Shown: positions 8,387 to 15,419 of the stretch, piece by piece
Numbering within the stretch: position 1 is the stretch's first letter
How the letters are laid out: every line of letters starts with the position of its first letter
Origin: Phytoactinopolyspora halotolerans
GTDB lineage: Bacteria; Actinomycetota; Actinomycetes; Jiangellales; Jiangellaceae
Direction: 5' to 3'
Assembly (NCBI RefSeq): GCF_010550675.1
Contig: NZ_JAAGOA010000009.1
Span: 124,001 to 188,000 of the forward strand
Length of the DNA stretch: 64,000 nucleotides
The notes under the pieces: generated by a model
Database searches by the model: none
The model's input: the letters and a program-made list of their open reading frames with translations, nothing else
Told to the model about the DNA's origin: nothing
Position numbers and translations under genes: made by a program

Positions 8387-9727
8387 ATGGTCACGCAGCT
8401 GAGCATCCCAGCCGAGAAGGTACGCAGCGTCCTCAGCGAGCACCTGCTCACCGACGGTTTCAAGCTCGTCCTCGACACCCGGGCCAGTCACGGCAGCTGG
8501 CTGATCGACGCGCGCGACGGCCAGCGGTATCTGGACATGTACACCTTCTTCGCCTCCGCGCCGCTCGGCTGCAACCCTCCTGGCATCGTCGACGATCCGC
8601 AGTTCATGGAGCTGCTCGCCGAGGTGGCGGCGAACAAGCCGGCGAACTCCGACGTCTACTCGACGCACCTGGCCGAGTTCACCCAGACGTTCGCGCGCGT
8701 GCTCGGCGATCCGGCGCTCCCCCACCTGTTCTTCGTCGAGGGCGGGGCGTTGGCCGTGGAGAATGCGCTCAAGGCCGCCTTTGACTGGAAGAGCCGGCAC
8801 AACGAGGCGGCCGGCCGCGACCCGCGGCTCGGCACCCGGATCATGCACCTCACCCGTGCGTTCCACGGCCGCAGTGGCTACACGATGTCGCTGACCAACA
8901 CCGAACCGAACAAGACCGACCGCTACCCGAAATTCGACTGGCCCCGGATCGACGTTCCGGCGATCCGGTTCCCTCTCGCCGACCATCTCGACGACGTGAT
9001 CGCCGCCGAGCAGCGCGCCCTTGAACAGGCCCGGCAGGCCTTCGCCGCGCACCCGTACGACATCGCGGCCTTCATCTGTGAGCCGATCCAGGGCGAGGGC
9101 GGCGACAATCACATGCGCGCGGAGTTCCTGCAGGCGATGCAGGAACTCGTGCACGCCAACGATGCGCTGTTCATTGTCGACGAGGTCCAGACCGGAGCCG
9201 GCACCACCGGCAGCCCGTGGGCGTACCAGCAGCTCGGCCTCTCGCCGGACATCGTCGCGTTCTCGAAGAAGGTCCAAGTCGGCGGGATCATGGCCGGTGG
9301 CCGCCTGGACGAGGTGGCGGACAATGTCTTCGCGGTGTCCGGCCGTATCAACTCCACGTGGGGCGGCGGACTGGTCGACATGGTCCGTTCTCGCCGCATC
9401 CTCGAGATCGTGGAGCAGGACGGGTTGATCGAGGCGGCCGGAAAGAAGGGCGAGCGTTTCGTCTCCGCGTTGCTCTCCGCCGCCGACGACGGGCCGCCCG
9501 GCGCCGTGACCAACGTCCGCGGCCGCGGCCTGATGGTGGCCGCCGACCTGCCAGACGCCGCGACCCGTGATGCCGTCCTCGCTCACCTCCGCGAGACCGA
9601 ACACGTCCTGGCATTGCCGAGCGGAGAGCGGGCGATCCGCTTCCGTCCGGCCCTGTCGGTGTCGGATGATGAGATCGATCAGGCGGTCGCCGCGTTCGCC
9701 CGAACCGTCGCCCACCAGATGCCCTAG
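8387..9727 (+). CDS. lat: L-lysine 6-transaminase
   Basis: A PLP class III aminotransferase that moves the epsilon-amino group of lysine to 2-oxoglutarate, giving 2-aminoadipate 6-semialdehyde (which cyclises to piperideine-6-carboxylate). The 446-aa protein carries the Lat-specific pattern MYTFFASAPLGCNPP and FFVEGGALAVENALKAAFDWK, the cofactor motif FIVDEVQTGAGTTG, and the PLP lysine in VAFSKKVQVGGIMAG, with SGRINSTWGGGLVDMVR after it. GGAGG precedes the ATG with good spacing. It is the first gene of a four-gene set leading from lysine to crotonyl-CoA. In beta-lactam producers Lat supplies 2-aminoadipate, but no beta-lactam genes are nearby, so catabolism is the better reading. Confidence 0.95.
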   Translation: MVTQLSIPAEKVRSVLSEHLLTDGFKLVLDTRASHGSWLIDARDGQRYLDMYTFFASAPLGCNPPGIVDDPQFMELLAEVAANKPANSDVYSTHLAEFTQTFARVLGDPALPHLFFVEGGALAVENALKAAFDWKSRHNEAAGRDPRLGTRIMHLTRAFHGRSGYTMSLTNTEPNKTDRYPKFDWPRIDVPAIRFPLADHLDDVIAAEQRALEQARQAFAAHPYDIAAFICEPIQGEGGDNHMRAEFLQAMQELVHANDALFIVDEVQTGAGTTGSPWAYQQLGLSPDIVAFSKKVQVGGIMAGGRLDEVADNVFAVSGRINSTWGGGLVDMVRSRRILEIVEQDGLIEAAGKKGERFVSALLSAADDGPPGAVTNVRGRGLMVAADLPDAATRDAVLAHLRETEHVLALPSGERAIRFRPALSVSDDEIDQAVAAFARTVAHQMP

Positions 9728-9739
9728 AGGAGTCGCGCC

Positions 9740-11326
9740 ATGACCACCGAAACCTCCGCGCCCGCTTCCGGTGCTCCTGCCGCCTCGGTCGTCACGTCCA
9801 TCGTCGACGGCAAACCCGTCGACGGGGTCCGCACCGTCACCGGCCGCAACCCCGCACGTCTCGACGAGATCGTCGCCGAGATCTCGCTCGCTGACGCCGA
9901 CACATTCGTCGACGCGGCCGCGTCCGCCAAACGGGCGCAGCCGGCCTGGGCGGCCGTCCCGGCCCCCATCCGTGGCCGCGCGATCGCGCACATCGGCCGG
10001 CTGGTCGAGGCCAACATGCACGAACTCGCCGCTCTCGTCACCCGAGACATCGGCAAGCCCTACGGCGAGGCCCTGGGTGAGGTCCGGGAGATCGTCGACA
10101 CCTGCGACTTCTTCCTCGGCGAGGGGCGCCGGCTGTACGGGCAGACGGTGCCGAGCGAGATGCCGGACAAGCAGCTGTTCACGTTCCGCAACCCGGTGGG
10201 CACGGTAGCCGTGATCACCGCCGGCAACTTCCCGGTGGCCGTGCCGTCGTGGTACATCGTGCCGGCCTTGCTGTGCGGTAACACCGTGGTGTGGAAGCCC
10301 GCCGAATACTCCGCGGCGGTGTCCGCCGCCTTCCACGAGATCTTCGTCCGTGGTGGTGGCCTCCCGCCCGGGGTGTTCAACGTGGTGCACGCCGACGGAC
10401 CGGCGACGTTCGCCGGGCTGGAGAGCGCGCTGGACGCCGGGACCGTCGACAAGGTCGGGTTCACCGGATCGCCCGAGGTGGGACGGGAGATCGGCGCGCT
10501 CACCGGCCGGCACCTGCAGACCGCCTGCTTGGAGCTCGGCGGCAAGAACCCGCTGGTCGTCACGCCTAGCGCCGACCTGGCGCTGGCGGTGGAAGGGGCG
10601 CTGTTCTCCGGGTTCGGCACCGCGGGCCAGCGGTGCACGTCGCTGGGCACGGCCATCGTGCACGAGTCCCGGCACGACGAGTTCATCGAACGGTTCGCCC
10701 AGGCCACGGCGGACGCCGTCGTCGGCGATCCCACGGGCGAGGTGCTGATGGGGCCGCTGCTGGACGAGAAGTTCGCACAGCGCTATGAGGAATACCTCGA
10801 CTGGATCCAGCCGCACCACACGGTGTACGGAGCGACGGGCCGCATCACCGCCGAGAGTCCGCGGCCGGGGTTCCGGGGGGAACCGGGCAACGGCCTCTAC
10901 TATCACCCGGTGATCGTGGACGGCGTGCGGCCGGGCGACGCGTTGTTCGACCGGGAGACGTTCGGGCCGATCGTCGGCGTCACGTCGTACCGCGACTTCG
11001 ACGAGGCCATCGAGCTGGCCAATGCACCCGGATACGGGCTCTCGTCGTCGATCTACACCACCGACCCGAAGGACGCGTTCGCGTTCCGCGGCCGCATCGG
11101 TGCCGGCATGGTCAGCATCAACAACTCCACCTCCGGCGCCGAGGCGCACCTGCCGTTCGGTGGCAACGGGAAGTCCGGCAACGGCTCCCGGCAGTCCGGG
11201 TTGTGGGTCTTGGACCAGTTCACTCGGTGGCAGTCGATGAACTGGGACTACTCAGGCAAGCTGCAGAAGGCACAGATGGATGTCGCCGAGCTGATCCCGG
11301 ATACGGAGTTCCGGCTGGGCCGTTGA
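9740..11326 (+). CDS. 2-Aminoadipate-semialdehyde (piperideine-6-carboxylate) dehydrogenase, ALDH family
   Basis: An NAD(P)-dependent aldehyde dehydrogenase (528 aa) with the Rossmann and active-site signatures PVGTVAVITAGNFPVAVPSW, GNTVVWKPAEYS, GFTGSPEVGREIG, the catalytic Glu in LELGGKNPLVV and the catalytic Cys in FGTAGQRCTSLG. It starts 12 nt after lat, with GGAG before the ATG, so the two are co-transcribed. The context points to oxidation of the Lat product to 2-aminoadipate. The family assignment is certain; the substrate is inferred from the neighbours. Confidence 0.87.
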   Translation: MTTETSAPASGAPAASVVTSIVDGKPVDGVRTVTGRNPARLDEIVAEISLADADTFVDAAASAKRAQPAWAAVPAPIRGRAIAHIGRLVEANMHELAALVTRDIGKPYGEALGEVREIVDTCDFFLGEGRRLYGQTVPSEMPDKQLFTFRNPVGTVAVITAGNFPVAVPSWYIVPALLCGNTVVWKPAEYSAAVSAAFHEIFVRGGGLPPGVFNVVHADGPATFAGLESALDAGTVDKVGFTGSPEVGREIGALTGRHLQTACLELGGKNPLVVTPSADLALAVEGALFSGFGTAGQRCTSLGTAIVHESRHDEFIERFAQATADAVVGDPTGEVLMGPLLDEKFAQRYEEYLDWIQPHHTVYGATGRITAESPRPGFRGEPGNGLYYHPVIVDGVRPGDALFDRETFGPIVGVTSYRDFDEAIELANAPGYGLSSSIYTTDPKDAFAFRGRIGAGMVSINNSTSGAEAHLPFGGNGKSGNGSRQSGLWVLDQFTRWQSMNWDYSGKLQKAQMDVAELIPDTEFRLGR

Positions 11327-11396
11327 CGGGGCGTCGGCAATACCCTACGGGCGGCGCGCGGTCGTACGGTGGGTGGGTGAACGGGGGACCTTCGTG

Positions 11397-13904
11397 ATGA
11401 TCGACGATGGCACCATGAGTGAGCACGATACGGCCCTCGTGCGCGCCATGGCGACGCTCTCGCCGGGTGGCGCTGAGGGCCAGAGCGGCAGCCCGGCCGC
11501 CGATGTTCCCGCTGCCGGCGATGAGGACGCCTGGTGGCGGGTCTTCGACGCCCAGGCGACCAGCCGGCACCTGGACACGGTTGCGCGCGAGCTGCAGGCC
11601 GCCGGCCGCGGGTTCTACACGATCGGCTCGGCCGGTCACGAGAGCAACGCCTGGGTCGCCGAGGCGCTGCGGCCCACCGATCCCGCGCTGTTGCATTACC
11701 GGTCCGGAGCCTTCTACGTGGCGCGCGCGGCGCAGGTCGCGGGGGCGACGCCGGTCCGTGACGTCCTCCAGGGGCTGATGTGTGCCGCCGACGAGCCGAT
11801 CGCCGGCGGTCGGCACAAGGTGTTCGGCCACCCGTCGCTGTCGATCATCCCGCAGACGTCCACGATCGCCTCTCATCTGCCGCGAGCCGTCGGGCTGGCG
11901 GTCTCCTTGCACCGCGCGCACCGGCTGGGTGCCTCCCAGCGGGCCGCGCGGGTGCGGCAGGGCGACGATGTGGCCGATCAGAGGGCGCCGGGGTCGACGG
12001 CGTCCGGGTCGACGGTGTCCGGGTCGACGGTGGCGGGGCCTGCGGTGGCGGGGCCGGCGTGGCCGGAGGACGCCGTCGTGGTGTGCTCGTTCGGCGACGC
12101 GTCGGCCAACCATTCCACGGCGGTGGGTGCGATCAACGCCGCCCTCAACACGGTGTATCGCGGGCTGCCGGTGCCGTTGTTGCTGGTCTGCGAGGACAAC
12201 GGGCGCGGTATCTCGGTACCGACTCCGGACGGATGGATCGCCACGGCCTTCTCCGCTCGCCAGGGGCTGCGCTACCTCACGGCCGACGGCGCCGACGCCG
12301 CGGCCGTCCAGGAAGCGGCCGCCGAGGCCGCCGGGTACGTCCGCGCCCGGCGTCGGCCGGTCTTCCTGCATCTGACGACCGTGCGGTACGGCGGGCATGC
12401 CGGGAGCGACGCCGAGATCAGCTATCGGACGTCCACCGAGATCACCGCCGATTACGCGCGCGACCCGATCCTCGGCACGGCTCGGCTACTGGTGGACCGC
12501 GGTGTCGCGGCCGGCGACGAGCTGGTGGCCCGTTTCCGCCGGCTGCGTTCGCAGGTCGATGCCGTAGCAGACGAACTCGGCGAGGTGCGCATGCTGGCCT
12601 CGGCCACGGAGGTGACCGCGTCGTTGGCTCCCCGCTCCCCCGACCTGATCCGCTCGTCCGTCGGGGCTTTCGGTCCGCCGTCCACCGCGGACGACGGCGC
12701 CGAGTCCAACGGCGCCCAGTCCAACGGCGCCCAGTCCAACCGTCGCGACGCTGACAACGCCGACTCTGGCCGTGCTGCTGACGACCGACCCGCCAGGACA
12801 CTGGCCGAATCGATCAACGCCACGCTCGCCGATGCGCTTGCCGCGGACCGGCGCGTCGTGCTCTTCGGCGAGGACGTCGGCCGCAAGGGCGGCGTATACG
12901 GCGTGACGCGCGGACTGCAGCGCCGATTCGGGGCTGCACGAGTGTTCGACACGTTGCTGGACGAGCAGTCGGTCCTCGGCCTCGGGCTGGGAGCCGGCCT
13001 CGCCGGACTGCTTCCGATACCGGAGATTCAGTACCTGGCTTACCTGCACAACGCCGAAGATCAGCTTCGCGGCGAGGCCGCCACCTTGTCCTTCTTCTCG
13101 CGGGCGCAGTACCGCAATCCAATGGTGGTGCGCATCGCAGGGCTGGCCTATCAGAAAGGATTCGGCGGGCATTTCCACAATGACAACGCGGTCGCCGTCC
13201 TGCGTGACATCCCAGGCCTGGTGGTGGCCTGTCCGGCACGCGGCGACGACGCGTCCGCCATGCTGCGCACCTGTCTGGCCGCCGCGGACGTCGACGGCAC
13301 GGTCTCCGCATTCCTCGAGCCCATCGCGCTGTACCACGCCCGGGACCTGTTCTCCGACGGTGACGGCGAGTGGCTCTCGGCCGCGCCGGACCAGCACGTC
13401 CCGATCGGACGAGCGCGGGTTCACGCAGAAACCGATGCGGACGACCTGACGATCGTCACGTTCGGCAATGGGGTCCCGATGAGCCTGCGGGTGGCGCGCA
13501 GGCTGGCCGAGCGGGACATCAAGGCCCGGGTGGTGGATCTCAGATGGCTCTCGCCGCTGCCGGTCGAAGACGTGCTGCGAGAGGCCGAGGCTACCGGCCG
13601 GGTACTCGTCGCCGATGAGACGCGGGCGTCCGGCGGCGTGAGCGAAGGCGTGCTGGCAGCGCTGAACGACGCCCGTTTCCAAGGCGCGGTGGCACGGGTC
13701 ACGAGCGGGGACAGCTTCATACCGCTCGGTCCGGCGGCGCGGCACGTCCTCCTCGGTGAGGACGACATCGAGAAGACCGCGATCGAGCTGGTGACGCGGC
13801 CGGCTCGGCCGACGGCGGAGGCATCGTCCGACGAGCCGGACCGCCGGACGGCCGGCAACCAACGGCGCGCGCGGCGCCGACGGATATGGAGAGGACGCGA
13901 GTGA
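11397..13904 (+). CDS. Fused E1 alpha/beta subunit of a 2-oxoacid dehydrogenase (candidate 2-oxoadipate dehydrogenase)
   Basis: One 835-aa chain joins both halves of a thiamine-diphosphate E1 of the branched-chain/pyruvate alpha2beta2 type. The alpha part (about residues 40-410) has GFYTIGSAGHESN and the ThDP region VVVCSFGDASANHSTAVGAINAAL with EDNGRGISVPTP. The beta part (about 460-810) has RVVLFGEDVGRKGGVYGVT and FGAARVFDTLLDEQ. Two low-complexity stretches rich in Ser, Gly, Ala, Asn and Asp (about 195-225 and 420-460) interrupt or link the halves. No E2 or E3 gene is adjacent. Placed between a lysine aminotransferase/ALDH pair and glutaryl-CoA dehydrogenase, it is the natural candidate for converting 2-oxoadipate to glutaryl-CoA; a branched-chain 2-oxoacid substrate is the alternative. 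Confidence 0.8.
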   Translation: MIDDGTMSEHDTALVRAMATLSPGGAEGQSGSPAADVPAAGDEDAWWRVFDAQATSRHLDTVARELQAAGRGFYTIGSAGHESNAWVAEALRPTDPALLHYRSGAFYVARAAQVAGATPVRDVLQGLMCAADEPIAGGRHKVFGHPSLSIIPQTSTIASHLPRAVGLAVSLHRAHRLGASQRAARVRQGDDVADQRAPGSTASGSTVSGSTVAGPAVAGPAWPEDAVVVCSFGDASANHSTAVGAINAALNTVYRGLPVPLLLVCEDNGRGISVPTPDGWIATAFSARQGLRYLTADGADAAAVQEAAAEAAGYVRARRRPVFLHLTTVRYGGHAGSDAEISYRTSTEITADYARDPILGTARLLVDRGVAAGDELVARFRRLRSQVDAVADELGEVRMLASATEVTASLAPRSPDLIRSSVGAFGPPSTADDGAESNGAQSNGAQSNRRDADNADSGRAADDRPARTLAESINATLADALAADRRVVLFGEDVGRKGGVYGVTRGLQRRFGAARVFDTLLDEQSVLGLGLGAGLAGLLPIPEIQYLAYLHNAEDQLRGEAATLSFFSRAQYRNPMVVRIAGLAYQKGFGGHFHNDNAVAVLRDIPGLVVACPARGDDASAMLRTCLAAADVDGTVSAFLEPIALYHARDLFSDGDGEWLSAAPDQHVPIGRARVHAETDADDLTIVTFGNGVPMSLRVARRLAERDIKARVVDLRWLSPLPVEDVLREAEATGRVLVADETRASGGVSEGVLAALNDARFQGAVARVTSGDSFIPLGPAARHVLLGEDDIEKTAIELVTRPARPTAEASSDEPDRRTAGNQRRARRRRIWRGRE

Positions 13905-15079
13905 TGACCGGGACCGACCCGCTGGAACTGCTCAAGATCGACCATCTGATCGACGAGGAGGAGTCGGCCATCCAGGACACGGTCCGGCGATTCGTCGACG
14001 ACCGGGTGCGACCGCACGTCGCCGACTGGTATGAGAACGAACCGTCGCCGGAGACCATGCGGGAGCTGGCGCGCGAGGCGGGCAAGCTGGGGCTGCTCGG
14101 CATGCACCTGCAGGGCTACGGGTGCGCCGGGACCAACGCGGTCGCGTACGGTCTGGCCTGCATGGAGCTGGAGGCGGGCGACTCCGGCGTGCGGAGCCTG
14201 GTGTCGGTGCAGGGGTCACTGGCGATGTTCGCCATCTGGCGTTTCGGGTCCGAAGAGCAGAAGCAGCGGTGGCTGCCGGGGATGGCCGAGGGTGAGCACG
14301 TCGGCTGTTTCGGCCTGACCGAGCCGGACTTCGGTTCCAACCCGGCCGGCATGCGCACATATGCGCGACGGGACGGGACCGACTGGGTGCTCGACGGCAC
14401 CAAGATGTGGATCACCAACGGGTCGATCGCCGACGTCGCCATCGTCTGGGCGCAGACGGAGGACGGGGTGCGTGGCTTTGTCGTGCCGACGGATACCCCA
14501 GGGTTCTCCGCGCCGGTCATCCATCGGAAGCTGTCCCTGCGTGCATCGGTGACCAGCGAGCTGGTGCTGGAAGGCGCGCGGCTGCCTGCAGACGCCGTGC
14601 TCGGAGAGGTCACAGGGCTGCGCGGACCGCTGTCGTGTCTGAACGAGGCACGGTTCGGGATCACCTTCGGTGCGTTGGGCGCGGCACGCGACTGTCTGCG
14701 GACCACGCTCGACTACGCCTCCAGCCGGGAGGTGTTCGACCGCCCGATCTCCTCGTATCAGCTCACTCAGGCGAAGCTCGCCGATATGGCGCTGGAGCTG
14801 CAGAAGGGGTTCCTGCTGGCCATGCATCTGGGGCGGCTGAAGGACGACGAGCGGCTCGAGCCGCGCCAGGTCAGCCTCGGCAAGCTGAACAACGTCCGGG
14901 AGGCGCTGTCGATCGCGCGTGAATGCCGGACGATCCTGGCGGCAAGCGGCATCACGCTGGAGTATCCGGTCCTTCGGCACGCCAACAATCTCGAGTCGGT
15001 GCTGACGTACGAGGGTACGTCTGAGGTGCATCAGCTCGTCATCGGCCAGGCGTTGACCGGCCAGTCGGCGTTCAGCTGA
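13904..15079 (+). CDS. gcdH: Glutaryl-CoA dehydrogenase
   Basis: An FAD acyl-CoA dehydrogenase that oxidises and decarboxylates glutaryl-CoA to crotonyl-CoA. It has the features that separate GCDH from other family members: GYGCAGTNAVAYGLACMELE, the substrate-carboxylate-binding Arg context DSGVRSLVSVQGSLAMFAI, FGLTEPDFGSNP, and the catalytic Glu in LTYEGTSEVHQL near the C-terminus. Length is 391 aa. The ATG at 13904 shares one base with the stop of the E1 gene (TGATG) and has GGAGAGGA upstream; an ATG at 13886 inside the E1 gene is less likely. This coupling ties E1 to glutaryl-CoA metabolism. Confidence 0.93.
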   Translation: MTGTDPLELLKIDHLIDEEESAIQDTVRRFVDDRVRPHVADWYENEPSPETMRELAREAGKLGLLGMHLQGYGCAGTNAVAYGLACMELEAGDSGVRSLVSVQGSLAMFAIWRFGSEEQKQRWLPGMAEGEHVGCFGLTEPDFGSNPAGMRTYARRDGTDWVLDGTKMWITNGSIADVAIVWAQTEDGVRGFVVPTDTPGFSAPVIHRKLSLRASVTSELVLEGARLPADAVLGEVTGLRGPLSCLNEARFGITFGALGAARDCLRTTLDYASSREVFDRPISSYQLTQAKLADMALELQKGFLLAMHLGRLKDDERLEPRQVSLGKLNNVREALSIARECRTILAASGITLEYPVLRHANNLESVLTYEGTSEVHQLVIGQALTGQSAFS

Positions 15080-15084
15080 CCCAT

Positions 15085-15119
15085 CGCCGGCCGGCGTGCA
15101 GCCTGCGCGCCGGTTGGCG
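15085..15119 (+). terminator. Hairpin after the lysine-catabolic operon
   Basis: A 12-bp stem with two G-U pairs (15085-15096 with 15108-15119) lies 5 nt after the gcdH stop. No U-run follows. Confidence 0.6.
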
Positions 15120-15255
15120 TGGGCGGTCTGTTTGGTACGACGCTCGTCAGACAGAACGCACTTCCCCTCGCCCGGCGGCTTGGTGGACAGCTCGCCAGCG
15201 GCTTCGCGCACAGGCTTGCCGGCGCGCGATGTAGGTGACCTGCCGGAATAACTTC

Positions 15256-15284
15256 TTGCGTCGTACGCTTGTTCGATGTAGGGT
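15256..15284 (+). promoter_or_regulatory. Candidate housekeeping promoter of the DUF222-HNH gene
   Basis: TTGCGT (15256-15261) and TAGGGT (15279-15284) are separated by 17 nt. It is the best match in the 340-nt gap 15080-15419, whose remaining sequence is G/T-rich with no other recognisable element. The predicted leader is about 130 nt. Confidence 0.45.
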
Positions 15285-15419
15285 GGGTTTATCGGTGTTG
15301 GAGCGGTGTTGTTTCTGGTTTCCGCTCGGTGTGTTTGAGTTCTGTGGTGGTTGGTGTGGGTTCGGCGGGTGCGGCCGGCCCGGTCCGTTGACCGTTGTGC
15401 CTTTTGGAGGCCGGCCGCC

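Noticed and set aside
8381-11149. A 922-aa minus-strand open frame opposite lat and the aldehyde dehydrogenase
   Set aside because: It is antisense to two strongly supported enzymes. Its composition (Arg/Gly/Val/Asp-rich, no motif) is that of a third-position GC shadow.
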